Shown in pieces: positions 34,581-47,604 of a stretch of DNA of 64,000 nt. Where the stretch lies: the NCBI GenBank assembly GCA_033002965.1, contig JAURVB010012625.1, positions 1-64,000 on the forward strand, written 5' to 3'. The translations under genes were made by a program, and so were the position numbers. The notes beneath the pieces are model-generated. The model saw nothing but the letters and a program-made list of their open reading frames with translations, had not been told where the DNA came from and ran no database searches. This DNA comes from Piper betle. Taxonomy: Eukaryota; Streptophyta; Magnoliopsida; Piperales; Piperaceae. How positions within the stretch are numbered: the first letter of the stretch is position 1; the number at the start of each line of letters is the position of its first letter.

Positions 34581-36963
34581 AATCCTTCTTTCTATCTTTA
34601 TTTTCTCTTCATTAATTTGCTACTTTGGCGTGTTTTGATGAACTCTGCGTAACAGGACGCAGTTATTCTCAAGTGTGGCGGGGAAGAAAAACTCGGTTTG
34701 AAAAACATGGTTGGTTTGCAAGAATTTATTCAGAAGCTTTTGGCTCACTATTATGTTATTTTGCTATGACATGCTACTATGATATTTTGCTACATTAATG
34801 TTCGGATAACTGAAGTTCTAGAGTATGATGATTTTCTATTTTTCGGATGATAATTTGTGTGGTCTGAAAGCAATTAGATAATTTAGGAACAATTTAGCAA
34901 GATAAGTAAATCTATTCTAATTTTAGGCCTTGGCATGATTTTGACATAAAACATAGCTCATTTGCATTGTCTTACTAAGAATTTATTTTCCATATTTGCG
35001 CTTAAACCTTGACCCTAACAATTCATAGAAACGTTTGAATTTTGTTTTGTACAAGGAGAAAATGGGAGAATTTTAGTTTAGAATTTTTGAGGCAAAATAA
35101 GCAATTTTTTGGATAGATAGGACATGATTTAGGTGAGTTTTGTACTCTAGGGCCAAAGGTCACCCTATAATAAACCCAAATTTAACCAAGTTTAAGCCTA
35201 ATATAGGCTTTTGATTTGTTACCCTTAATTTTGAGCTTGGGCCTATTTTATAAGATTTTTTCCTAATTTTTAATTACTTTGACCTGGCGGGACTACATTT
35301 AAATTTTCTAATGATGAAATGCTCAGAGGGTAAGAAAGACTAAGCTGGTAATTATGAGGAGACAAAGTGGAGAACCAAAAAGAAAAATTGGGTCAACAAA
35401 GAAAAAGAGGAATTGCATATACACGACGAAGTTTCGTTTTAAAAAATCAACAAATAGAGGAAAACATCAAAGGAAGAAGAAAAAGAAAAGTAATTAGTCA
35501 TTACTTTAACAAACATATTGATCACATAAGGAAACATTAATATTAGCGATACATTTGATTGTTTTTCCTAAAAACCCAATTTTGAGACTAAGAAAGCTTA
35601 ATAAATTTTATTGATCTTGATTATCCAAAAATTTAAATTAATGGAGAGAAAACATGAAATTAAAACTTATGATGATCTAATTCTCTGAGTGTCTTACACA
35701 ACTTTAAGCTTAGCTATGTAAAGTGAAGCGATTTGTTTAAGGTGATTATTTTTCTTGAAAATCTATTCATACTTTTATGTTGAACTTGGGTTTAGCTTTT
35801 CATCTCTGATTGTCATAATCAAAATTTGGAGTATGATTATTTAATTTTCTAAATAAGTTGAGAAGGATATTTTGAAATAAATATTTTGCCAGGACTAGTA
35901 AAGATTCAAGTTTGGGGGCTTCATAAATCTCAAGTAGAGTTATTATTTCATGTTAATCTGATTATGTTTTTTAGGCCCATGCTCCATTTTTATTTCCAAT
36001 TTGGATGAAAAATAAGAATTTTGTAAGAAATAGACAAAGAAACCAAATCTTGTATATTCTAATATGTTTTGCAGTAATTATGATGTTTTCTGCAAATTAA
36101 GATTGCCCAAACACATATGTGAGCCCTCGCTAATATTAGGATGGACCACCTATGTAACTTGGCAAGTGGGGAACATTCCTATAAATCCGGCACTCTACAA
36201 CTCTACAACTCTATAATTTTGCACATGCTTAAATTTGTGGGTTATTCTATATAACCAACCCAATCTCACAACCATAAGTTGTTGGATGGGTACTTTGATG
36301 AACAAGAAAAGATGACACTCATTTAATTGATTAAAGTAGAACATCTCATACGCATTATTTAAGAATGAAGCTACCAACAAAGAGTTCTACACAACTAATC
36401 TAAAAATGACACTCCACATGGGCAATAGGAATTTCAGTAAATAATCTTAACAACTCCACTTGTAACAAAAGAAATAAGGGAACAAGATAGAATCACGCCT
36501 CATTGGGAGAAATAATTATGTTAAGTGCACTCCTAGTGCTTGGACAGAATAGAAATTGCTAAAAAATTACCAAAAAGCTGCTAGGAAGTTGCCAATGACC
36601 AACAACTACGGAGAGGTTATAAATATCCCCACTCATGAGCCATAGAAAAGGATAAAAAATCCTAAGAGAATTAGTTTTGATAAGATTTTGAAGGTATTTT
36701 TATGAGGAGAGTCCCTTCCTTCCAAAACTCGACGCTTGGAATTCTTCATTTCTTTAGAGTAGCAAAGAAGGAAAGGTGCTGAGAACTTGAATAGAATGAG
36801 TTCCATCAATTAGCTACAAGGGACTCAGTTGGAGAGAAGATTTAGGCCAAGATGTCATCGATACAGATTTGCATAATTCTTTTTCTTCTCCTCTTATCAT
36901 GTTAACTTTCTTAATGAATTTCATGATATAATTTAAATCTTTCATGGGGTGATTTGTAACGAT
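34581..36963 (+). mobile_element. 3' non-coding region and probable 3' LTR of the Athila-type element
   Basis: Purine-rich candidates for the polypurine tract are GGCGGGGAAGAAAAA (34,677-34,691) and CAAGTTTGGGGG (35,908-35,919). The first follows the ORF directly. Positions 36,610-36,625 have a TTATAAATATCC TATA-like box, and the segment after it reads like R/U5 sequence. The element is cut at 36,963 and seems to continue at 44,971. LTR start coordinates cannot be fixed because no second copy is present. Confidence 0.45.
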
Positions 36964-39900
36964 GTAAAACCCGGACTTTTACCCAATGGTTTTTGTAGCA
37001 CCACAATTTGGCCAGAAGAACCAACCGAATCGTGATGTTATAATTCAGAATGCTATTCGTTGGATGACCAACATGCAAACTTTACAGAAGTGGATCTTAA
37101 CCCTTAAGGAGGCTTATTATCTAACATACAAACTTTACAGAAGTGGATCTTAACCCTTAAGGAGGCTTAAATAATAAGCTTATCAGGTTTTCATAGAATG
37201 CATGCTAATCATACTACTATAAGAAGATTCTTACACTTAAGGCTCATAATATGAGCACTCCAAGTCATGACAGAGGTAGTACCTCCCCTTTAACTAAAAG
37301 GGTGAATTTACTAATGCAATGATCACTCTGAACTATATAAAAGCAACACCCCCAATTTAGCTAAGAAGTTAAGTTTTTCATAATGCGAATACATGATCCA
37401 GTTCTTATACTTAGTTTCAACCTTTGAATTAAGTAACTTATTTTTATGATGATACTACTCTTGCAGTAAAGTAAACACTCGGTCGTAGTTGCCTATTTCA
37501 CATACCCTGCAAACAAAAATTAAATACACATGGCATCATCGTGTGTCTGGGCATCATACCCTAATACTCAATCTTCACGTGAACCCTTCAAGCGATATGA
37601 ATCATAAACTCCTCCAGTTTACGTTTCTTTGTCGAAGACACATAGTCACAACCAAATATGTTTCATATACCTTAATTGTTCCTCATCATATTCCAAGATT
37701 TTGAGGCTTACACAACCTACAGGTAATTGTTAGCCTTTACTTAAAAGTTAATACACACCACGACATTATTAATAATAATATTAATAAAAACATGCAAACC
37801 AAATGTAACATATCTAGCATACCAACATAGGCCTTACTGCACCCACCCACAATACATATATCACATAATCCCATTAACCCTAAATACATAAAACCATAAA
37901 CCCAATATACATAAGTCATATAACCCAATTAATGCCCCGCCATTAGCCTCTACATCTGTCCACCTCTGTCAGTAATTGATGTGAATACATACCTACATAG
38001 ATATAGGAAAATCGTTAGTACTCAAAAACATTTAATTATATGTCAAAAAATAACTATTGATAAAATAATACCGGTAGATAAGTATTTTAATACTCACGAG
38101 AAATTATGAAACTTTCAGAATATATCATGAGGCGGTAAGCTTAGGCAAACACAGTCAAATATCATAAAACATGTTGGATCAAATCAATGGTTGCATACTT
38201 ACATACATACTTATACTTATGCCCTTACATCATCCTCATATATCATTTGCCACAGTATTCAAGCGGCTCGGAATAATGATAGTGCAACAATTTTTAGAAA
38301 TAAAATACATTCACAGTACCCTATTACATTGTACTATGTTAGGGTGTAAAAAAATACCAGTGCAATTCATACATACTTCTACCACCCACTATGATATTTG
38401 TGAAAACCGTAAAATTCATATACTTATATACTAGGTTTACGACGGAGTTTATATCATAGGCTTTTTGCATCTTCTAGTTAGAAAACCATCAAAGGATATT
38501 ATTCTTGAGGTTTTATTAAACTATGAAAAAATCAACTAAATGGGCTAGCATCGGAGGAATCTGATAAAATATCATCGCTGCCGCCTACAACTAAAACTCA
38601 GTAAAAACCTCACTCATGGAGCCAAGCAGAGATGAAGCACAAGATTCCTATTGACCTGGATGAGTTAAGTTCCTCATCCTAACTTCGCGAGCTCACTCTA
38701 CGTATTTTAATAAGAAGATGAAACCCAAATCACAATTGGTTCTCATCGGCATCCAAAATGAGACAAGGCCTCCAGACATGCATGACTCAAAAAACTTACT
38801 TAACTTAATTATCTTACTTAGTGAAGTGTTAAACCTCATTAGGTAACCATAATTAGGGTTTAGTATTGTAAGCATACTTAGTGAAAAGTTTTATACTTAG
38901 GGTTTTGTCGAATAGACTTAATGAGATGATTATTCAAATGGGGCAAATGTGTCAAATGGGATGAAATTTGGACTAGTGGATCCTGACACACTAAGGGGAT
39001 GGTATAAAAATACCAAGTGTTTACTTATGGTTTGACATAGCAAACAAGGCCCACTAAGGTTAGGCTAAGGTTTTGGGAATAGTGTTCCTGGGCAATATAC
39101 CAATCTTCGTAAGTCTTGTTCATGGGCTTAGAGATTCCAAATATCCTTGGGGTAAAATGGTAAGGCTAGCCATGGTTTTATCGTAGTATAAGATAAGGTC
39201 CAAAGCCCATGTACTTGGGCCTGAGTAGGCTTGGGAATAGTAAAGGCATTTAGGGAGCTAGCAAGACGGAAGTGGCTTGGGAAATTCCTACCAAATTATC
39301 TACTCAACCAATGGTCCTAAATTTTTTGAAAGATGCTATTAGGATAAAACCTAAGTTCTGGGTGAAATTTCAAACATTAGACTCAAAAAATTTTGCAACA
39401 AGAGCTAGGAAAATAGGGTTACACCCTTATTCCTATTCACTTGCAAAATCCGAACAATCTAACCACCTGAAAGAATTTTACTAAACCCTAAATTTTACAT
39501 GTTGAAATTAATGAATCCTTGTACAATGTTTACATATTTTATAAAAATCATTTAGAGGCTCAATTAGGAGCACAAACTAAAAAAATAGGCAAACATACTA
39601 GAAACAAAGCGTACGCATACAATGGTTAGGGGTTTGTTCAAGCTTTTATTGAGGTCATTTTAGTTTGGTATTTTAGTGAGACATAACCAACACCTAGCAC
39701 AACAATCATGCGATATATGACATGCAAAGGATACCTATAAAAGGGGATAAAATTGGAGAAATTAACAGATATGCTACTGCAAGCACTTAAGCGGCTACCT
39801 TTCACTAATTTTAACTCCTATACATATAGATACAAGCTGAAACAAAAGAAGCATGTTTCATCAACATTGTAGATCTCTATATCTTATGAATAATATGCAA

Positions 39901-40901
39901 GTAATATCATGAAAATATATGTCATAGACTAAGAGTTATAGTAGATCTACCAATACTGTGCATATAGGTAACCATGGCATGTTAAAAGAGCATCATTACT
40001 TATTTGAGTATGTAAAAATTATGAAACTACCACCTAAATGCTTCTGACACACTCAACTACATGAAACAAATATCACAAAAACAAAATTTAAGCAACACAT
40101 GGAATACCAACAGGTAAACTCGAGCACAATACACCAAGGGGGAAGACTTACTTCCAACACACCGAGGGGAGGGGAGGTCTCTTTGGGCATCCCACCCCAA
40201 GACCTACAATCCTAGGCCCTTAGGAAAGCTTGGAGAGGCTTAGGAGGGTAAGGACAAGCCAAGGATAGAAGAAGTGAAGGTTGGGAGGCAAGGGAGGGTT
40301 TGTGCAACCAAAGGGAAGGGGGTGAAAAGTGGAGAAAGGTGGGATTATTATAGATAAGTGAAAACCAGCCAGTGCAAGGGTGTTGGCCACTGCAAAGCAA
40401 GAACACAAAAGCATGGGTCAATAACGTTGGAGGTAAGGCTGAACCAAACCAATAATGGCCCTAGTTCAAGGCGCTCTCATCACGCCTTTGCATGAGCACC
40501 AGAAACCCTAATTCATCTTTTTCCAGCATAAGGAGCTGGGAGGACGCCATTGCGCTAGAACTAGACTACACACACTTAGGGTTTGCACCCTAAGGTGGCC
40601 ATGTCAACCTTGGGAACAGGACTGTGGTTACTGCAATGGGTTCCAAACATATGGTAAATAATGTAGACTCATGAGAATACGGTCTTAGACCTAACTAGAT
40701 TTGACTCAAATAAAAACTAAAAGTAAGAGCCAAGACGGCATACTACTGAGTCAGATGGCTCCAAACACTGGGGAGACTAGGGTCATGGCTTGCACATACT
40801 AGGACATACATATGTAGGTGGAAAAAAGGCTAGGGCAAGCAACTAGGTCCGGGTCAAGACTGAACAAAAACTTTAAAATTGTCTGGCACCCATGTTTTAC
40901 A
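36964..40901 (-). mobile_element. long LTR of family B, left arm of an inverted pair
   Basis: It reads TGTAAAACCCGGACTT at its outer end and CACCCATGTTTTACA at its inner end, 3.94 kb in all. Sense orientation is inferred from homology with family A (shared GGATCCCACT...GGGCC block), which puts its 5' end at 40,901. It aligns along its length with the reverse complement of 40,902-44,970 and with the third copy at 45.6-60.6 kb. It holds no coding sequence, and the frames within are not protein-like. Confidence 0.65.
37071..37169. repeat. 53-bp-period tandem duplication
   Basis: The stretch CAAACTTTACAGAAGTGG...GGAGGCTTA occurs twice (from 37,071 and 37,124), with one mismatch in 46 bp. Confidence 0.9.
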
Positions 40902-42192
40902 GTTTTAGTGCTGGTTCAATTTTGACATGGATTGTGATGCTTTGCTCGACTCTTTTTGTTGTGTGTGCATATATGTGTATGGTATGTTATGTGCGAGCCA
41001 CAGGCTCATTCTCCCACGATGTTCAATACCGCCCAATTGGACACTACGTCATTCCAACTCTTATTTTTATTTTTTATTTGAGTTAAGTCTAGTTAGGTTT
41101 AGGATCGTATCTCTTATGAGTCTAGATGTCGCATGTGTGAAACCCCTTATGGTCGATACTTGTGGCATGATTCCCAAGGTCATCTGATAGCCCCACGGAT
41201 GTGAACCCTAGGTGCACGTAAATAGCTCTCAGTGCAAAGGCGCCCTCCTCTACACAAATGTGCTCTTGAACCCAGGTTCCGTGTGGTTTGGTTTAGCAGG
41301 CGCGCGCGACAGTTTGATTTGTACTTTTCCATTGTCCAACTTGGTAGTGGCCAACACAAAGGCGCTAGGACAGTGCCCTTGCGTTGGAACTTAATTTTTG
41401 CCTATAAATAGGGCATGATTTCCATTATTTTCACCCCTTTGGCTCTTCCTCTTCGACCTACCCTTGGCCCCTTACTTCCTCCACTTCCTCCCCGGCTTCT
41501 CCCAATCTTCTCTAGCCTCTCCAATCCCTTCCAAGCCCTCGGGTTAAAGGTCTTTGGGTGCAAAGCCCCAAGAGGCCTCCCTTAGGATCAGTTGGAGTTA
41601 AATCCCTTGCCTTTTCCCCTCTTCTGTGATTTTTTATGTCTATCTTGTGTAGATCTGTTCTTGTTTGTATTTTTCTGGTATGTTTAGCATGTATATCTGT
41701 TCGTAAGAAGTTAACAGGCTCTAGAATCATGTCATTTGCATGTGTAGTTAAATAGTTACAAGTTTTACAAGTTGTATGTGTAGATCTATGTACTATTTCA
41801 ATAAATAATTAATATCTCATGTTGTAGATTGTTGTTTTGCATGATATTAGTTTTGTTGTGTTCCTATGACTTAGATCTACAAGTTTCTTATAAATACTTT
41901 TGTTTGATTATGCATGTATGGGTGAAAAGACTTGACAAAAAGTGGCAACTTTCCTGATTATAGTGACCTGGCTGCCCCTTTCCCCAATTTTTACACCTTG
42001 TTGTAGGTTATAATTGATTCCTATCTTTTTCACATTTGTAGATCTGCATTTTAGGTCGTTTTTGTAAAAATACCATGCTAAAATAACTATATTAAGGGCT
42101 TGAACAAAATCTATGAATACGTTTTACGCTTGTTGTGCTATTGATGTGTATGTCATGCTTTGAGATTGTGCTCCTCAGTGAGCTTACCGAAA

Positions 42193-42274
42193 GACGTTAA
42201 TAAAATCTCTAAAAATTACGTAAGGACTAACACGACGTTAATAAAATCTCTAAAAATTATGTAAGGACTAACAC
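42193..42274. repeat. 41-bp tandem duplication
   Basis: The two units, GACGTTAATAAAATCTC...GGACTAACAC, differ at one base. Confidence 0.95.
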
Positions 42275-43771
42275 TAAGTGTCTACTATGAACATGTAAAT
42301 TTTTGGCTAAGTTAAAAACCATTTGAGTTATTAATCGGGATTAATGGAAGTATACAGGAATGCAAGGTCAAACCCTAGTTCCCTAGCTCCAGTTTCAAAA
42401 TCCCTTATCCTAGTCATTTGGTGGTGAAATTGCATGAAATTTTGCCCATAACTTATGATTTTTCCCAATAACATCACCCTAAAATTTGAAAGCCAATGGC
42501 TCAATAAATTTTTTGATAGAAATTTCCCAAGCCATGTAATCCCTGCCAACTCTAGAAATACCCTAGCCAATGCCTTGGACTTTCAAGTCTATTCAGACCC
42601 AAATACTTGGAGTTTAGAGTGGAAGTTTACAGGATTTAAGCCCAAGGTGTTGGCTAGTGCTCACATTTTACCTAGTGTCATTTGGAGTCTACAAGCCCAC
42701 GAACGAGAGTTAGGAAAATTGGTGTACAGCCTAGGAGCACTACTCCCAGCTTCTTGACTCGACCTTAGTGGGTCTAGTTTGCAATGTTGGCCCATGTGTT
42801 CTCACTTGGTAATTTTTATGTGTAAACCTTAAGATGTCTAGGCCCATTTGTCCAAATTTCAACTCATTTAGACATTGTCCGGCCTGTCTGAAAATCATCC
42901 CATTAAATCCATTCGATTAGACCGCAAGTATAAGACTTTCACTAAATGTACTAGCAGCCACAAACACTAATTAAGGTTACTTAATGAAGTTTAAAGTTTA
43001 AAAAGTCATTAAGAAATATAATTAAGTTATTTCAACCTATGAGTATGGTGTGCATGTGTGGAGGCTTCACCTTATTTTGTGTGCCATTTTGGTTGAGGAG
43101 CAATTAAGGTTTCCTTTTCATTTGTTAGGATATGTAGAGGGAACTCGTTGTGTAGGACAAGAAGCTTGACTTATCCAAATCGATAGGACTTCCACTACTT
43201 CACTCTCTTCTTGGCTCTATCATAGATTTGATTTACAATTGTGGGATGGAGACGGTGAGTTTTATTGGATCCCACTAACTTTGGGCCGTCTAGACAATTT
43301 TCATCCGCGGTTTAATAAAACTGTAAGGTTGAGATCTTTTGATGGTTTCCGAACTCAAGATCTAGAATTGTATGGTGTAAGCTACTACTGAGGCCCCTAT
43401 ATGTACATGTATTTGTGATTGAATTTGTTATGTGTGCTTCTCTGTGTGATCCTGCTAGCAGTGATATATGATACAAATATGCTACTGTCGACTAGATTCC
43501 AGTATATTTGTATAGTTATGACACATTACATGCTACCATTGATCTTTTTTTCGGGTTGCACATGGTATCATTGAGGGTTCCAGTGCAAGATGTAATGTTA
43601 TGTTATACGACCATTGAGCGACTCTGGCCTATGCTTAATATTTGAGATTTCCTTCATGGTACTAGGGTAACCATCCGCCGGTTTTGATATTATCATTAGT
43701 GACTTTCAGACAAATAGTCAACAAGATGTATTTCATATATATACGTAGGTAAACTTCCTTTATAGTTGGGT

Positions 43772-44018
43772 TGTAACGACATGCCCAAACCGGCCCAACG
43801 TTACTTAAAAATATGTAATAGATATAACGATAATATTCTAGAACATGAATATTAATATGTTATTTTATATTTTAGAGAACATCTTTATTTTTATGATTTA
43901 TATGATTTATATATTGCCAGACTTAATTGTTGTATTAATATTCATGTTCTAGAATATTATCGTTACATCTATTACATATTTTTAAGTGACGCTGGGCCGG
44001 TTCGGGCAGGTCGTTACA
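43772..44018. mobile_element. 247-bp foldback element with TGGGT target duplication
   Basis: The ends TGTAACGACATGCCC and, inverted, TGTAACGACCTGCCC begin inverted arms of about 90 bp that are nearly identical through ATATTCTAGAACATGAATAT. TGGGT flanks both sides (43,767-43,771 and 44,019-44,023). The termini TG...CA and the 5-bp duplication are LTR-like, but the body is an almost complete palindrome with a loop of about 70 bp. No coding capacity. Confidence 0.85.
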
Positions 44019-44970
44019 TGGGTAGCAATGGCAAAAAGATTGAGTGGCTCATATCGATCGTTGTGTTAATTTTACTCATGAGTTGTTATGATTATGTAAC
44101 TTAAGGAATACAATTCAATTGTATTGTATCCCCTAAGCGAGCTTAAGACTCTAATATGCAATAAATTTAAGTGATGATTATGGCCTTGCTAGCATGGTGT
44201 GTTGAATGTTATTCCATCTATTTTTTTCAACTAACTTTTAGTGCAGGCTAGTTAACTCTGGGTCATTAACTAATGACCTTCTGTCGGGTTTGCTTAAGTC
44301 CCAAAGTCCTAGAATAGATATTGGAGCACTTAACCTGCACTAAATGTATTTGGGTGTACTTGTCTGTGTCTTGAAGCATTGTGGATGGAGAAGCTTATGA
44401 TCCATACCTCTTGAAGATCCACTTGAAGATTGAGTGTCAGGGTATGATGCCCTGACACTTGAAGAACACCTTTGCATGTGTTTTAAATTTTCATTGCGGG
44501 TATGTGGAATAGGTAACCACAACCCCACCTCTATTTATGCATATAAGTTTTGCATCATCATCTAAGAATAAAAATACCTAACTCCAAGGTTGAAACTAAG
44601 TATAATAACTAGATCGTACACCCGCATTTATGAAAAGCTCAACCTCTTAGTTACATTGGGGTTGTTTCCTTCATATAGCTCAAAGTGATCATTGCATCTG
44701 TTAAGTCATAATCTTAGCTGTCAGGGAGGTGATGTCTCTCCCGTGACTCGGTATGCTCATGTTAGGAGTCTTAAACTAAAGGGAATTCCTATGGTAGTGT
44801 AATCAACATGCATAATATATGTATACATCTAGTAAGGCTACCATCTCAAGCCTTCATGATGGTTGAGATTTATTTCCGTAAAATTTGTACGATAGTAGTC
44901 CAACAAATAGCTTTCTAAACTATAACATCGCAATTTACCCCGTCTTCAGACTGAAAAATAGGGTGTTACA

Positions 44971-45110
44971 AATGATCAAGGGTTCTTAGTTGATACGTGA
45001 TGTGCCTTTGTTATCCTTTCTTTATGATTGACTGTGAGTTGATTATTTTATATCAGTTCTTCATACTTGAAAAGTGTAGGTAATTTTTGTATGATGAAGA
45101 GATTCAATCC
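44971..45110 (+). mobile_element. continuation of the Athila-type 3' LTR
   Basis: AATGATCAAGGGTTC follows the family B pair. AACGA before 36,964 and AATGA here are the probable target duplication, which would make this stretch the other side of the interrupted LTR. The match is inferred from the junction, not from a second intact copy. Confidence 0.4.
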
Positions 45111-45317
45111 GTAGCAACCTAGCCCAAAGTACAACATAATGGGCCTCTCTTCAAAAGTGGTTGTTGTAACAACCTATTCCAAAGTGTAACGTAATGGATA
45201 TAAGTCATCTCTTCAAAAGTGGTTAACCAAGTTAAAAATCTATAGCTTATTGCCACTTATAAATAGTATCTTACCTCATTAGGTATTATATGTAAGACTA
45301 AGTTGAGGGATCTCACA
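45111..45317 (-). mobile_element. TRIM LTR: one truncated and one complete copy
   Basis: Positions 45,165-45,317 (153 bp) run from TGTAACAACCTATTCC to GGATCTCACA and match the TRIM LTRs at 55,995-56,147 and 59,505. Positions 45,111-45,164 repeat its first 50 bp. No TRIM internal region adjoins; 45,318-45,600 has no match elsewhere in the window and no gene. Confidence 0.7.
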
Positions 45318-45742
45318 CGATTTAGCACTAGGGAGATTGATGATGTCCTTGGATGAAATAATTTGCAATTCTTCAGTAGACATACACTTGAGTCATAAAA
45401 ATCCGTGTTTAGAGGAGTCATTTGTAATGCATTGATCTTATGTTGTTTACATAGACGTGTGGAATGAGGTAAGGGCAATAGATTGTAATACATATCAATG
45501 GCCCGTTACAATCACTTTTGTTTCTTGGACATCAACTCTGATCATATGATAACTTGATAAGTGCAACAAAATTGCATTACTTGTTAACTAAGTGCAATTG
45601 AAATCAAGTCGACCATAACATGCACATATTTTACCTCACTGCTAGTAGAATCATATAGAGAAGCACACATAAGAAAATCTGTCACACAAATATATATATA
45701 TATATATAAGGCTAGGGTAAGGGTTTATATCATATCGTTACT

Positions 45743-47330
45743 TAGGGGTGGGCATCGGTCAGACAGACATCGGACAAGTTATTGTCCGTGTCTGTCCAAA
45801 ATTTTGTCGGACAAAATTTATTCGACCAAATTATTGTCCGACTTGTCCGTCGGGCCAAACAGTGTCCGCGGACAGTCCGAAATCAAATAGAAACCTAGCA
45901 CGGTTTCCGTCTCCGTTGCCGCCGCCCTGCACGCCGTCGCCGCCGCCCTGCTCGCCGCCTCCGCCGCCAGGTTACCCCCCCTGCCTACGAACTACCTTTG
46001 CCACCCTGCGAGCCTCCACTGGCCTCCGCCGCCCTGCATGTAGCGAAACCCCTCCGCCACCGCCTGCCTCTGCCGTCCTCTGCGCGCCGCGAAACCCCTC
46101 CACCGCCGCCTACCTCTGTTGCCCTCTACGTTCAGCATAACCACTCCACCGTGCCTGCCTCTGTCACCCTCGGCCGCCCTGCCCGCCCACCCTCAGACGC
46201 CCTGCCTCTGCTGCCTGCCTGCCTGCCCTCCGCCAGCGCCTACCTCCGGACTCACGGTGGCTCATCGGTGGCTGGTGGTGGTCGAGATGTCACGGCTACG
46301 GTACAGCTGGGCGGGCGGCGTCGATCGGTGGCGGGATGGCGGCGGCGATGGCACTAGGGTTTGGGGGGTTTGGTGGAAAAGATGATCGGTGGCAAATTCA
46401 GTAAATAAGACTTGACTCGATATCGGCACGACTCAAAAATAATAACTAATTCGGAATAAAATCTTCAAAAAATCTAAAATAATCAGGAAAAATCCTATAA
46501 AATAAAATAAACACCACAACATCTAAATGACATGCGCTATAACTAATAATTCTACCCTATAACGGGTCCTAATGTATTATTTGGCCTAAAATAATTCTAT
46601 TTGACTCAAAAATAACGGTCGAACCGACTAGTTTAAACTATAAAACCCTGACATGGGACACAGGTTTTACAGAGGGAAATGGAAGTTATGAAACTATTTA
46701 CTTATGGAAGAATATTAAAGGGAAATGTCCTAATTTCAAAATGAAGAAGAAAAAAACATGAGTAATTAACTTTTTTGTATTTTTTTCATGTAGGTGAGTT
46801 ACATTGGATGAAGAATTAACTATTAAAATATTTTATCTTTGAAGTATATGTAATATTGGAGTATATTTTGATGTCAATGATTATTTTAAAGTTTTTATAC
46901 ATTGATTATTTTTTGTTTGACTTTAAAAATTGAGAACATGCTAATTAAATTGTAAGTGGTTTGATATGATTATTAATATGAATGTATAGTTCTAAATTCT
47001 TTAATATAAGAGTGACTTTTATCTTTTTTCTATGTATGTCATTTTTTGTTATTTTAGACATTAAATATCAAATTTTATGTATAAACTTAATAAATTTTAC
47101 TGTATATTATATTTTAAAATTTTCACTAACTATAATATTAGCCTTACAAATGTTGAAGATATTATATTATTGATATAAAATATCGGACACTCGGTTGGTC
47201 GTTCGGTCGGACAAAGAAATGTCCATGCTTGGTTTGTTTTAATTCGGTCGAATTCGGTCGGTTAAATTCAGTCGGACATACTTTGGACTTAGGTCGGACG
47301 AACAAATTCAGACGTCCACGCCCACCCCTA
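45743..47330. mobile_element. non-autonomous hAT element, copy 2
   Basis: TAGGGGTGGGCATCGG and the inverted TAGGGGTGGGCGTGGACG are its ends. TCGTTACT is duplicated perfectly on both sides (45,735-45,742 and 47,331-47,338). It is a longer relative of 25,304-26,585, with the same GTCCGA-rich subterminal regions, a GC-rich middle and a captured LTR A fragment. No transposase. Confidence 0.9.
46395..46671 (-). repeat. family A LTR terminus inside hAT copy 2, reverse
   Basis: It ends in AGGTTTTACA at 46,671, the true LTR start in reverse, preceded by TATAAAACCCTGACATG. The hAT-specific sequence resumes right after. The first hAT copy has lost this terminus. Confidence 0.7.
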
Positions 47331-47338
47331 TCGTTACT

Positions 47339-47552
47339 GGATCTCAAGTTCGAAAACCATAAAAGGATCTTAATTTTAATGTTTTGTTAAACTGAAGAAA
47401 AAAAGTCTAAACGACCCCAGGTTAGTGAGATCTGATAAAATGCCACCAACTTCGTCTTACGATCGTAAGACGAAGCTACGATAGAGCCAAATAGAGAGCT
47501 AAGAAAAATGAGTCCTACGAACTTGGGTGAGTGAAGCTCCTTGTCTATATAA

Positions 47553-47604
<52 letters not shown>

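Larger units (their letters stand above)
40902..44970 (+). mobile_element. long LTR of family B, right arm of the inverted pair
   Basis: It is the inverted partner of 36,964-40,901, ending GGGTGTTACA at 44,970. About 27 bp expected at its 5' end by comparison with the third copy are missing at the centre. Positions 43,258-43,295 (TTTTATTGGATCCCACT...GGGCCGTC) are shared with family A. It carries a 247-bp foldback element and a 41-bp tandem duplication (42,193-42,274). No PBS or gene follows. Confidence 0.65.

Noticed and set aside
42193..42274. Short tandem repeats as a CRISPR array
   Set aside because: Only two units with no spacers, in a plant nuclear LTR.
36964..44970. The inverted pair as a Helitron or a large DNA transposon
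   Set aside because: The arms are full LTRs with TG...CA ends homologous to a third single copy, the flanks suggest a 5-bp duplication, and no helicase or transposase is present.
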